From Alicycliphilus denitrificans_A (GTDB lineage Bacteria; Pseudomonadota; Gammaproteobacteria; Burkholderiales; Burkholderiaceae_C), in NCBI RefSeq assembly GCF_044792555.1, contig NZ_CP126238.1, forward strand, positions 1,488,001-1,552,000: a DNA stretch of 64,000 nt, given 5' to 3'. The translations under genes were made by a program, and so were the position numbers. How positions within the stretch are numbered: position 1 is the first letter of the stretch; each line of letters opens with the position of its first letter. Under the pieces are notes generated by a model. That model was not told where the DNA came from. It searched no databases and was given only the letters and a program-made list of their open reading frames with translations. Positions 1 through 8,314 of this stretch are shown here, in pieces.

Positions 1-499
1 GGTCAGTTGCGTGGACAGTCGCTCGGCACGGCAGACACTGCATCGCCTCGCGTGGCGGGACGCCAACCACTACGACTATTGGCTCGACCTTGGCAACACC
101 GAGTCCACCGCGCAGGTGGTGCTGGGCGAACCGCATACCGGCGCGACGTCACGGCAAGGGCAAGGCCCGCGCCTGCCGTGCGTGACCGAACTGTTTCCCG
201 AACTGCTCGACGAGTCTGCGCCCGAGGACAACCAACCTTCCTGCTCGGTGCGCATGTCGCTGGCCTCCCAGGGGCTGTTCGTCAATGACGTGGCGGTGCG
301 CTATGCCGCGCAACTGCTCTACGAACTGTTCTCCAAAGGGAGGCTGTCCGCGCACGGTGTCGTCGTCAATCTCGACTCCAAGCGCAGCGGCCCCATCGAG
401 GTCGATCCGCGCACCTGGGCGCGCTTCGGATTCAGCCACGAGGACGACATGCACCAGGAGCCAGAACTGGAAGCCGTGGCCGAGGAGTGCGCCCCATGA
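1..499 (+). CDS. PRTRC system ThiF-family protein, C-terminal part
   Basis: The 5' end lies outside the window; about 165 codons remain, read in the frame starting at base 2 and ending in TGA at 497-499. The visible part has the C-terminal features of the PRTRC ThiF-related protein: YWLDLGN, then QVVLGE, a proline-rich RLPCVTELFPEL stretch, a cysteine-containing CSVRMSL and a late VVNLDSKR-GPIEVDP segment. PRTRC stands for ParB-Related, ThiF-Related Cassette, a gene set found on plasmids and integrative elements whose biochemical role is not established. ThiF relatives adenylate ubiquitin-like C-termini, but the ATP-binding part is not in view. The next gene overlaps by ATGA. Confidence 0.75.
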   Translation, partial: VSCVDSRSARQTLHRLAWRDANHYDYWLDLGNTESTAQVVLGEPHTGATSRQGQGPRLPCVTELFPELLDESAPEDNQPSCSVRMSLASQGLFVNDVAVRYAAQLLYELFSKGRLSAHGVVVNLDSKRSGPIEVDPRTWARFGFSHEDDMHQEPELEAVAEECAP

Positions 500-714
500 C
501 CATGAAGCCATGGAATGTGCGCGTGATGCGCCACGGGCAGGCTGTTCATGTCGGGCAGGTAGCCGAGTCCACCGAGACGCTGGCACGATGCGCTGCGCTG
601 TCGAGATATGGGTTATCCGAAGACGAGGCAGAAGAAGTGGAGCGGGGCCATGCTGGCTCACGCGGCGCGGCGATCTTCCCGGACGAGGAGTTCGACGTGT
701 CGCCCGCGACGTGA
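496..714 (+). CDS. small hypothetical protein downstream of PRTRC ThiF
   Basis: This 72-residue protein starts with an ATG that overlaps the TGA of the ThiF gene (ATGA), so translation is probably coupled. It contains a run of charged residues (EDEAEEVERGH) after a basic N-terminus, with no membrane segment or known motif. The spacing and overlap suggest it belongs to the PRTRC gene set. I do not recognise a family and assign no function. Confidence 0.55.
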   Translation: MTMKPWNVRVMRHGQAVHVGQVAESTETLARCAALSRYGLSEDEAEEVERGHAGSRGAAIFPDEEFDVSPAT

Positions 715-794
715 GTGCGAGGGCCTGCTATAGACTTGGCTTGTGGTCTGGGTGTGTGACTCGCCCCCACGATCACGCATTCCAACGCATTCCA

Positions 795-1163
795 ATGACA
801 AAGGCTGCCATGGCTCGCAAATCTCCCAAACGTACGGCACAGGAAATCGACGCCGAGATCGCCAGATTGCAAAAGGAGCGGGAGCAACTCCGCGACGCCG
901 AGAAGGCAGGCGTGGTGGAGCGCATGAAGGAGGCCATTGCCTACTATGGCATCACCGCCACCGACCTGGCACTGGATGGTGCCAAGCGCAAGGGGCCGGC
1001 CAGCGCTGCGAAGGCCAAGGGCTCGAAGACCCAGCGCGCCGCAGGCCGCCTCAAGTACAAGGACGATGCGGGCCACGCATGGTCAGGTTACGGCCCCAAG
1101 CCCAAGTGGTTCACCGAGGCACTGGCCGACGGCAAGACCGAGGCCGATCTGCGCGCTGCCTGA
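795..1163 (+). CDS. H-NS family nucleoid-associated protein
   Basis: This 122-residue protein has the two-part H-NS layout. A charged helical N-terminus (about residues 12-45, EIDAEIARLQKEREQLRD) would oligomerise. A short C-terminal DNA-binding region (about 90-115) has the family's aromatic/glycine core (HAWSGYGPKPKWF). H-NS proteins bind curved AT-rich DNA and silence foreign genes, and mobile elements often carry their own copy. The ATG at 795 is chosen; an in-frame ATG at 810 is also possible and neither has a strong ribosome site. The gene is convergent with the integrase, which ends 4 bases away. The family call is firm; its targets are unknown. Confidence 0.8.
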   Translation: MTKAAMARKSPKRTAQEIDAEIARLQKEREQLRDAEKAGVVERMKEAIAYYGITATDLALDGAKRKGPASAAKAKGSKTQRAAGRLKYKDDAGHAWSGYGPKPKWFTEALADGKTEADLRAA

Positions 1164-1167
1164 TGCT

Positions 1168-2325
1168 TCAGGCCGGTGGGTTCGCCTCCGGCTTGTCGGT
1201 GGATGGCCTGCTGCCTGCGCTGCACTTCGGCATTGCCGAGCCGATGTAGGCTCCCGCAGCTCTCATCCGGGCATGACCGGCTCGCTCGGAGACCGTGAGC
1301 CGTGCGGCCCGGTCCATGTCGGCGGCCACCGACCCGCCGCCCCGCACCGGTGATGGACCACCAGCGACACCTTCGTAGAGGTCGTTCAGGTTCCCGTGTC
1401 GCAACCCGTGGCCCGTCACGCCGGTCTGCCGCTTCGTGATGCCGAACTTCTCCAGCGCATAGTCCAGCCGGCGCAGGTTGCGCTTGAGGGTCAGCGCCGG
1501 ATCTCCCATGTGGGCATCGCGACTCCTGACCAGTGAGCGCGCCAGCGCCACCGCCGCACGCTGACCTTCCGTCTCCAGCGGCACCCAGCGCACGCGCCCG
1601 CCCTTGCCCTTGATCCATACATACTCATCCGCCTTGCGGCTTTCGAGGGGCAGGCCGGTCTGCTCGAAGGGCACGACGTGCTCGTAGGGCCTGAACATCA
1701 CCGACTCCTTGCGCCGCAACGCCAGCGTGTGCATCAACCGCATTGAAGCCGCGATCCGCGCATCGAACCGTGCCACCTGGGCGAGAACCGTTTCCACGTC
1801 GACGCCATGCGCGCTCCAGCTCCTATCGCGCTGCGCGTATTCGTGGCGCTCGTATTCCTCCAGGCTCAGGCCGTAGCGTGCCGGCGGTCGCACGAAGCCC
1901 GGCTTGCCAAGCCAAGACGCGAGACCGCGCAGAAAGCTCAGGTAGGTCTGGATCGTGGCGGGCGCCAGCCGCTCGCGCTGCCAGACCTGCACCATCGCGT
2001 GCAGATGCTTCTGCCCGAGGTTGCGCGGGTCGGGCACCGTGTGGAAGCCGGCCTTGCGCTTGAGGTCGTGGAAGAAGCGCCGCAGAAAGCGCGCTCGTTC
2101 TGCACGAGTCTTGTGCGAGACGGTTTTCTCGCGTGCCGTGTGCCGGGTGTTGAACAGATCGATCAGGGTATCCAACACCCGCAGCGGATCGGCATGGCCG
2201 GGCCTCAGGCGGGCCAGGATTTCGTGGGGCGTCTTGCCCGCCCAGGCTTGGGGGCGAGGTCGATCCATGCCAGGGATACGTCCTGGGCTGACCGGATCGG
2301 CCGGTCGGGGTGAAGGTGTCGTCAT
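1168..2325 (-). CDS. tyrosine recombinase / site-specific integrase
   Basis: This 385-residue protein has an N-terminal SAM-like core-binding domain (about 40-165) and a C-terminal catalytic domain. The catalytic pieces visible are an arginine in TLALRRKES (about 205), HGLRHGN with the HxxR pair (about 305), and a late tyrosine in GAYIGS (about 355). Tyrosine recombinases cut and rejoin DNA through a 3'-phosphotyrosine, usually to integrate or excise an element. The start at 2325 is supported by GGAG six bases upstream; longer in-frame extensions have no such site. It resembles the integrase subgroup common on proteobacterial plasmids and islands. No attachment site could be identified. Confidence 0.85.
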   Translation of the reverse strand: MTTPSPRPADPVSPGRIPGMDRPRPQAWAGKTPHEILARLRPGHADPLRVLDTLIDLFNTRHTAREKTVSHKTRAERARFLRRFFHDLKRKAGFHTVPDPRNLGQKHLHAMVQVWQRERLAPATIQTYLSFLRGLASWLGKPGFVRPPARYGLSLEEYERHEYAQRDRSWSAHGVDVETVLAQVARFDARIAASMRLMHTLALRRKESVMFRPYEHVVPFEQTGLPLESRKADEYVWIKGKGGRVRWVPLETEGQRAAVALARSLVRSRDAHMGDPALTLKRNLRRLDYALEKFGITKRQTGVTGHGLRHGNLNDLYEGVAGGPSPVRGGGSVAADMDRAARLTVSERAGHARMRAAGAYIGSAMPKCSAGSRPSTDKPEANPPA

Positions 2326-3524
2326 CGTGTTCTCCAAGTGAAGGGACGGCGCGCCGCCCGAACAGCGCACCGGCAGGAATCCGGGAGGGCCAACCCCAGC
2401 GACGGATTCAGCCATCCGCTGGAGCGGGTGGTCAGGCGATCACGGCAGCACGCGTGACCACACCGCGTGCCGCCGACCCAAGGGTTGCGCCAGCCACATG
2501 CGTGTGCAGGGGCCAACTCGGTCGGTCTTAAAAATGAAAACATGTGATCCGGCTCCGTCCGTGCATTTCTGCAACCACGGAGGCTCGTGACGCGCCACCG
2601 CCTCGGGGGCGGGCAGCCGCGTCGGCAGCGAGATCGGGTCTCGCGCCTGCTGGTGGATCAATCCTGGAGTTCGCAGCGCCATCAGCGCGCATGGGTCCGC
2701 CCCTGACCGAAAGTCCAGGGCGGTGTCGGGCGTTTGAGCGGGGACCAGCGGGGAGCCCAGGAGGGCAAGCACAACCGCTGGCGGCGTGAAACACGCGTGC
2801 TCGGGTGATGGCGGGATCGGGAACCGGCATCGGGTGCCGGAACAGTCAATCGACGGCCTTGACGCGCTTCCAAGAGCGCCCAGCCACAGGGCTGGCACAG
2901 GTCGAAGGCACATGCACTACGAAAGAGAACCTCGGGGCGGTCGCCTCGGGGGCGACGGCCGCCCCGGCTCGGGGCCGGGGCTTGAAGGGCAGGTAACGAC
3001 TGCGACGCCTTTTGCTCCGCGATGGAGCGGGCCAAGGACGGCCCTCGGGAGTCTGTAGTGGATGACGAAAGGGGCTTGCAGGTCAATGCCGGCGTGGCCA
3101 TGCGACGGCATGGACGAAGCCTTGCAGGTGGCGCTTGCGGGCACGCGACGGCGTGATAGGGGCGATTTAGTGTCCCGCGCCGCCGCAGAGCAAGGCTGCA
3201 TGCGGGCTTGACAGGCAAAAGCTCTGCCTCTGGTCCCAAGCGGTGCGCTCTAGTGCTTGCGCAGCTCCAGCGAACCGTGCGGGCTGTCAGCGTGCCGGCG
3301 GGGTTGACGAGTGCCAGAGCAGTGGGACCGTGGTGACACACAAGCAGTTCGTCGCGGGGTGGAGCCTCGGCAGGTGTCATTGAACTGCCGCCCGAATCTC
3401 ATTGGAGTGGCAGCCAGTGGCTCCCGATCCCGAAAGCCGGGTCATTTCGTGCGGGTTGCGCGTGGCGTGGTCGCATCCCCTTGGTGATGCTGACCGTCAT
3501 GTTTCCCCACTTTGGAGCACTCTC
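2326..3524. other. gene-free stretch of the element
   Basis: About 1.2 kb lie between the divergent integrase and PRTRC D genes without a convincing coding region on either strand. Open frames here have arginine, proline and serine-rich translations typical of non-coding high-GC DNA. Short repeated words are visible around 3070-3155 (two CTTGCAGGT copies, and GCGACGGCATG next to GCGACGGCGTG). It could hold the promoters of both flanking genes, an origin, a centromere-like site or a recombination site; none is proven. Confidence 0.5.
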
Positions 3525-4556
3525 ATGGAATTGATCGTCAGAGCGGTGGATGTCGGCTCCGGCAACACCAAACTCGTCACCGGCGTCGCGGGCGCCGACA
3601 TTCGCTGCGCCAGCTTCCCGTCGGTCGCCTACCCGTCCAGCGGCGAGACGCCGCAGTGGCCCGCCAGCGAAAGGCGCAAGACCTTCTGCATCCCGGTCGG
3701 CCCGCTGTTCTACGAGGTCGGGCCGGACGTCGGCTTGGCCGCCGACACCTTCCGCGCCAAGCAGCTGCACGACGAATACACCGAGTCGCCGGAGTACATG
3801 GCGCTGCTGCGCGGCGCGCTCAGCATGATGAAGGTGCCGCACATCGACCTGCTGATCGTCGGTCTGCCGGTGGCGCTGTTCACATTGAAGAAGGCGGCAC
3901 TCGAGAAAGCCATGGTTGGCAACCACCAGGTCGGCGGCGGCAAGACCGTGATGGTCGCCAAGGCGATGGCCGTGGCCCAGCCGCAAGGTGCGCTGGTCCA
4001 CTACGCGGCCGAGCATCAGAAGATCGAGACCATCGGTACTGAGCAGAGCCTAGTCATCGATCCTGGCTCGCGCACCTTTGACTGGCTCGTGACGCGCGGA
4101 ATGCGCCTGGTGCAAAAGCAGTCGCACTCCATCAACCGCGGCATGTCCGACGTGCTGCGCCTGCTGGCGGCCGAGATCTCGAAAGACATCGGCACGCCAT
4201 ACCGCGACTACGACGCGATCGACCTGGCGCTGCGCACCGGCAAGGCGCCGGTCATCTTCCAGAAGCCCTATGACATGAAAAAACACCTGCCGCTGGCCGA
4301 GAGCGTGGCCCAGCAGGCGGTGTCCACCATGCGGCAGTGGATCGAGACGCCTGAGAGCCTGCAGAACATCATCCTGGTGGGCGGCGGGGCCTTCCTGTTC
4401 AAGAAGGCGGTGAAAGCGGCGTTTCCGAAGCATCGGATCCACGAGGTCAAGGAGCCGATGTTCGCCAATGTGCGAGGGTTTCAGCTTGCGGGGCAGAACT
4501 ACGCCGCCAGCACGATGGCTCCCGGCCGTGATCGTGGGGCAGGGGAGGCCGCATGA
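3525..4556 (+). CDS. PRTRC system protein D, actin/ParM-like ATPase
   Basis: This 343-residue protein belongs to the actin/Hsp70 ATPase superfamily. Near the N-terminus VDVGSGNTK is the phosphate-1 loop, LVIDPGSRTFD (about 175-185) the phosphate-2 loop, and ILVGGGAFLF (about 285) the adenosine loop. The full pattern matches PRTRC protein D, a relative of the plasmid-segregation filament proteins ParM and StbA. It probably acts in partition or stability of the element, which is inference. The start has GGAG at 3513-3516. The next gene overlaps its stop by ATGA. It is read away from the integrase and is separated from the ThiF gene by about 3 kb. Confidence 0.85.
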   Translation: MELIVRAVDVGSGNTKLVTGVAGADIRCASFPSVAYPSSGETPQWPASERRKTFCIPVGPLFYEVGPDVGLAADTFRAKQLHDEYTESPEYMALLRGALSMMKVPHIDLLIVGLPVALFTLKKAALEKAMVGNHQVGGGKTVMVAKAMAVAQPQGALVHYAAEHQKIETIGTEQSLVIDPGSRTFDWLVTRGMRLVQKQSHSINRGMSDVLRLLAAEISKDIGTPYRDYDAIDLALRTGKAPVIFQKPYDMKKHLPLAESVAQQAVSTMRQWIETPESLQNIILVGGGAFLFKKAVKAAFPKHRIHEVKEPMFANVRGFQLAGQNYAASTMAPGRDRGAGEAA

Positions 4557-4828
4557 ACGCACATCCCCAGAACGATCCCAAGCCGGTACGGCTGGTGTTC
4601 GAGCTCGCCCGAGACGACAACCCGCGGCTGTATGACGAACTGGCGCGGTTTCCGCAGGGCGCCAAGCGTGTGAACAGGCTGCGTGTGCTGGCCTATGACG
4701 GGTTGCTGGTGCAGTACGGGGTGTTTGCCGTGGAGGGTGCTCGCCTGGCGCCGGCCCCCATAGGCGGCGACCCGTCAACGCGCGCGGCCGTGACCAACGA
4801 CGTCTTCGCGCCGAGTCTGGCCGAGTGA
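4553..4828 (+). CDS. small protein coupled to PRTRC D
   Basis: This 91-residue protein starts inside the stop codon of the actin-like gene (ATGA overlap). It has a region of the form RLVFELARDDNPRLYDELARFP near the N-terminus, resembling the small partner proteins (StbB-like) found after StbA/ParM genes, and an acidic tail. In plasmid systems the gene after the actin homologue often encodes an adaptor or DNA-binding partner, so a stability role is plausible from position only. There is no membrane segment and no catalytic motif. Confidence 0.6.
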   Translation: MNAHPQNDPKPVRLVFELARDDNPRLYDELARFPQGAKRVNRLRVLAYDGLLVQYGVFAVEGARLAPAPIGGDPSTRAAVTNDVFAPSLAE

Positions 4829-4835
4829 GGTGGGT

Positions 4836-5282
4836 ATGTCCAAGCGAAGAAAAAGACCGGGGGACGAGGTGAGCGCGACGGAGCTGGCGGAGATGGGCTT
4901 CTGCGAGAAGAGGGTGCAGCTGGCCTATATATATGGAGAACAGGTCACGCCCGAGCAGCGCCAAGCCATGGTCCGAGGACGGGCGGTTCACCAGCGGTAC
5001 TTGGAGGAGGGACTGGCAGCGACATCGGATCGCCGGTGCTTCGTGGCCACCTTCGTGTTCGGCCCGGATGCGCAGGAGACGCAGGTGCTTCGTGCGTACC
5101 GCGATGCTGTGCTGTTGCGGCAGCGTTGGGGGAGGGGCCTGGTGGCAGCGTACTACCGGGTTGCGCCGACGGGCTGTCGCATCATGGAGCGATCACCCGC
5201 GATTGTGGTCGGCGTGAGCTGCCTGCTGCGCATCGTGGTTGCCCGGTGTGAGAAGGTACTGGGCGACAGGAGTTTGCCGTGA
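4836..5282 (+). CDS. Cas4-like N-terminal half (CxxxR and GxxxH motifs), membrane tail
   Basis: This 148-residue protein has the sequence features of the N-terminal third of Cas4/RecB-type nucleases: a serine-threonine lead-in, Cys23 in FCEKRVQLAY, and G48-x3-H52 in GRAVHQRYLEEG. The catalytic D and ExK residues are absent. The C-terminus has a hydrophobic stretch (about 120-135, AIVVGVSCLLRIVV) that could be membrane-associated. The ATG at 4836 follows GAGG at 4827-4830. The next gene begins inside its stop codon (GTGA) and contains exactly the missing motifs, so the two probably work as one split enzyme. That pairing is inference from motif order. Confidence 0.6.
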   Translation: MSKRRKRPGDEVSATELAEMGFCEKRVQLAYIYGEQVTPEQRQAMVRGRAVHQRYLEEGLAATSDRRCFVATFVFGPDAQETQVLRAYRDAVLLRQRWGRGLVAAYYRVAPTGCRIMERSPAIVVGVSCLLRIVVARCEKVLGDRSLP

Positions 5283-5812
5283 TCTGGTCGGCCGCCTATG
5301 TGCTCGCCGGCTTGGTGCTGACGCTTTGGCTGGTGCGGGTGTGGATCCATCGGCGCCCATCCGGCGAGCGAGCGTCCCGGCCGCGAGAGCTGGCCAATGC
5401 TGAGCTGGTCTATATGGAGAAGCTCTTCCGCATCCGAGAGCCCATCCGGCTCGTTGCGAAGGTGGACCGGGTGTACAGGCTCCCAGGAGGATCGCTGGTG
5501 CTTGTCGAGTTGAAGACGCGAGGCCAAGACCGCCCTTACCTGACGGACATCATTCAGTTGTCGGCCCAGCGGCTCGCCATTGAGGTTCAGACGGGCGTAG
5601 TGGTCGAACCCTACGCCTTCGTTTCCGCCCTTGGACGAAATCGCAAGATGCGTTCGCACCAAGTCCGGCTGCTCGATGCGGCAGCAGTGGTTGATCTCCA
5701 TCGGCGACGCGAGGCAATCCTCGCCATGCGAGCGTCACCTGTCTATGCCCGCACAGAATCAGTATGCCGAGGCTGCGCATTGCGATTGAGGTGTGATCGC
5801 TTCATCAGATAG
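5279..5812 (+). CDS. membrane-anchored PD-(D/E)XK nuclease, Cas4-like C-terminal half
   Basis: This 177-residue protein begins with one transmembrane helix (about 5-23), then a PD-(D/E)XK nuclease core: D63 in AKVDRVYRL, E77-L-K79 in LVLVELKTR, and a following IIQLSAQRLAIE helix with Q93/Q97. The end has C163-x2-C166-x5-C172, the same three-cysteine pattern that holds the iron-sulfur cluster in Cas4 and AddB-type nucleases. The fourth cysteine would come from Cys23 of the upstream partner. It starts at GTG overlapping the upstream TGA. The nuclease call is strong; substrate and biological role are unknown, and element maintenance or defence are the likely options. Confidence 0.7.
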   Translation: MIWSAAYVLAGLVLTLWLVRVWIHRRPSGERASRPRELANAELVYMEKLFRIREPIRLVAKVDRVYRLPGGSLVLVELKTRGQDRPYLTDIIQLSAQRLAIEVQTGVVVEPYAFVSALGRNRKMRSHQVRLLDAAAVVDLHRRREAILAMRASPVYARTESVCRGCALRLRCDRFIR

Positions 5813-5981
5813 TTGCCCTTGTCCGGTGCATTGGTCTTGTAGGGAGCGTGATTGGCGATCGGCGCATTGCGCCCCAGTGAGGTCACGAGGCTGCGCACCG
5901 CCGTGCTTGCAGCTCCTTCAGCGTCTGAGGACGGGCGGATCACTTGTAAGATGATGTAGTAATCAGTCGAGGACGAACTGA

Positions 5982-6994
5982 ATGGCTGCATCGAAGCGTG
6001 GCGGGTCCTCCCGCCCTAAAAATCGAAGAACTGAGGTGCCGGGCCAGGCATTGGGCTATGGTCTGCAGTACACGCGCCTGACGCAAATCCTCTTGAGTGC
6101 TCCCGCCGGAAGCTTTTGCAGCATGGAGTATCTCGATGCTGTTGCACAGCAGCACACAGACGGCGGCGTGCGTTTGATCCAGAGCAAGAGCGCGCTGACG
6201 GCCAACCCTGTCTCGGATCGCGCCAAGTCGCTCAGGAAGACGCTTTCCAATTGGACGACGCTGGCGACGGAGTCCGATTGCGACTTGGAGAAGACCATCT
6301 TCGAGATCTATGTCTCCCGTCCGGTCGGAGGCCAGCTTGTCGAGGCATTCGCCAATGCTTGTACGCTGGAGGAAGCACGGTTGGCCATTATGCGAGCGCG
6401 TGACGCCTTGTGGGGGAAGTCTCCCGACTTCGCGCTGAAAAGCACCGTGGCCGACGAGATCGGCCCCTACTTGGAACGCGTCTTCAATGCAGACCCGGCC
6501 TGCTTGGAGCGGATCATTTGCAATTTTCAGCTGACTCATGGCAGCGGCAGTCTCCAGGCCGATATCGAGGCCGTGATCCGCACCCACCCGGTTTCCGCGA
6601 GCAAGGTCGCTGACATCGCCGACCATATGTGTGGCGTCGTGAAGCGCCGGGGGGATGAACTGCTGGAATCCGGGCGGCCGGCCGTCATCGCCCGTGACGC
6701 GTTCTATGGCTGGTACACCGCCTACCTGCGCAAGGTCGATAGGGACACCGTACTGCCCAGCCGAGCCAAGGCGCCGAGCGAGGAGGAGTCGCGCAATCAA
6801 TTGCCGAAGATCTTCGTGCAGCAATTGGACCTCATCGGGCTGCCCTTTGAGGACAAGCTGGAGGCCGCGAGCGACTATCTAATGGCCGCCGCCGACCGCA
6901 CGGCTTGGGCCATCAGCGGCGAAGTTGATGAGTCGTCGTTCGATGACCTGGACGCTGCGTTGAAGCGCAGTTGGAAGAACAAGCGACGCACTTG
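5982..6994 (+). pseudogene. DUF4297-like nuclease effector of an ABC-3C system, 3' end cut by IS
   Basis: The native reading frame runs 337 codons until the insertion sequence begins. The N-terminus looks like a DUF4297/Cap4-type PD-(D/E)XK nuclease: GYGLQ (25-29), then E49-x2-D52 in SMEYLDAV, and Q67-S-K69 in LIQSKS. The end (about 278-325, FVQQLDLIGLPFEDKLEAA followed by DY and an RTAW segment) resembles the C-terminal domains that define effectors of ABC three-component systems. GAGGA lies about eight bases before the ATG. The frame continues 50 codons into the IS to 7145, giving a hybrid product. Such effectors are thought to cut DNA when the ATPase senses invasion. This copy lacks its partners and is probably inactive as a system. 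Confidence 0.6.
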
Positions 6995-7020
6995 TGAACC
7001 GCCCCGGGTTTTGAGGAGGC
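6995..7020 (+). repeat. left terminal inverted repeat of the IS
   Basis: These 26 bases start TGAACCGCCCCGG and match the reverse complement of 8289-8314 at 24 positions, with mismatches at positions 14 and 18. It defines the left edge of the IS and the end of the native effector frame. Confidence 0.85.
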
Positions 7021-7044
7021 TCCAACACTTGAGAAGATGGAGCT

Positions 7045-7368
7045 ATGAACAAGTCACCGAAGTTCTCCCCGGAAGTGCGCGAGCGCGCCGTGCGCATGGT
7101 GCAGGAGCACCGAGCCGACTACCCGTCGCTGTGGGCAGCGATTGAATCGATTGCCCCCAAGATTGGCTGCGTGCCACAGACCTTGAACGACTGGGTCAAG
7201 AAGGCCGAGGTCGACAGCGGCCAGCGCCCCGGCACCACCACCTCGGATGCGCAGCGCATCAAGGAACTGGAGCGTGAGGTCAAAGAATTGCGCCGGGCCA
7301 ACGACATCCTGAAGACGGCCAGCGCGTTTTTCGCGCAGGCGGAGCTCGACCGCCGACTCAAGTCGTGA
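7045..7368 (+). CDS. IS3-family OrfA
   Basis: This 107-residue protein has an N-terminal helix-turn-helix of the transposase-8 type (about 10-50, KFSPEVRERAVRMVQEH and VPQTLNDWVKKAE) and a C-terminal leucine-zipper-like helix (IKELEREVKELRRANDILK). OrfA binds the terminal repeats and, fused with OrfB, makes the active transposase. Its TGA stop overlaps a GTG (bases GTGA at 7365-7368) that opens the OrfB frame. Confidence 0.9.
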   Translation: MNKSPKFSPEVRERAVRMVQEHRADYPSLWAAIESIAPKIGCVPQTLNDWVKKAEVDSGQRPGTTTSDAQRIKELEREVKELRRANDILKTASAFFAQAELDRRLKS

Positions 7369-8280
7369 AGGCCTACATCGACCGCCACCGTGATGACTAC
7401 GGGGTCGAGCCCCATCTGCCGGGCGCTGCAGATGGCCCCGTCGTGTTACTGGCGCCACGCAGCCCGGCAACGCAACGCGCAACTGCGCAGTGCACGCGCC
7501 CAGCGTGACGAGGGTTTGAAGGCCGACATTCAGCGCGTGTGGCACGCCAACTGGCAGGTCTACGGAGCCGACAAGGTCTGGCTGCAGATGAACCGCGAGG
7601 GCATCGTGGTGGCGCGCTGCACGGTCGAGCGTCTGATGCGTGCCATGGGCTTGCAAGGGGCACGCCGTGGCAGGGCGGTGCGCACCACCACGCCGGATAC
7701 CTCGGCCCCGTGCCCGCTGGACCACGTCAACCGGCACTTCCATGCCAGCCGTCCCAACGAGCTATGGGTGTCGGACTTCACCTATGTCTCCACCTGGCAA
7801 GGCTGGTTGTATGTGGCCTTTGTGGTGGATGTGTACGCTCGGCGCATCGTGGGCTGGCGCGTCAGTCGCAGCATGCAGACGGACTTCGTGCTCGATGCCC
7901 TGGAGCAGGCTCTGTACGAACGCCAGCCAGCGGCCCATGTCTTGACGCACCATTCCGACAGGGGCAGTCAGTACGTCAGCATCCGCTACACCGAACGCTT
8001 GGACCAGGCGGGCATACAACCTTCGGTGGGCAGCAGGGGAGACAGCTATGACAACGCGCTGGCCGAGACCATCAACGGTCTGTACAAGGCCGAGTTGATT
8101 CACCGCCGGGGACCTTGGAAGACCAGGGAATCCGTGGAACTGGCCACCCTGCAATGGGTGCACTGGTTCAACCACGTCCGACTGCTCACGCCGATTGGGG
8201 GCATCCCTCCGGCAGAAGCTGAGGCAAACTACTGGAGGCAACTCGCCGCCAGCGACACCTCGACAGAAGTGTCAACTTAA
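7365..8280 (+). pseudogene. IS3-family OrfB transposase with a one-base frameshift near its start
   Basis: The rve-type integrase core is intact: aspartate in LWVSDFTYVSTW, aspartate in HHSDRGSQYVS and glutamate in DNALAETINGLYKAE form the DDE triad. The expected N-terminus (VKAYIDRHRDDYGVEP) is encoded from the GTG at 7365, but the continuation (ICRALQMAPSCYWRH) is one frame over. An extra C in the CCCC run at 7410-7413 explains the break. A shortened protein from the GTG at 7390 would keep the catalytic domain. A sequencing error or a recoding site cannot be excluded. Confidence 0.7.
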
Positions 8281-8288
8281 ACCAATCG

Positions 8289-8314
8289 GCCTCCTCGAAA
8301 GCCGGGGCGGTTCA
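8289..8314 (-). repeat. right terminal inverted repeat of the IS
   Basis: This is the reverse-complement partner of the left repeat. The native DUF3732 frame resumes at the next base, 8315. Confidence 0.85.

Larger units (their letters stand above)
6995..8314 (+). mobile_element. IS3-family insertion sequence, 1320 bp
   Basis: The element is bounded by 26-bp imperfect terminal inverted repeats (6995-7020 and 8289-8314, 24 of 26 matching) that begin TGAACCGCCCCGG. It encodes an OrfA with a helix-turn-helix and an OrfB with the DDE integrase core, the standard IS3 layout. Flanking bases (TTG on the left, GAC on the right) are not a target-site duplication, so this is not a simple insertion. 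The group within IS3 was not determined. Confidence 0.9.

Noticed and set aside
2682..3380. Possible minus-strand gene in the element's empty region
   Set aside because: The translation is arginine, proline and serine-rich without hydrophobic core or motif, and no ribosome site precedes it.
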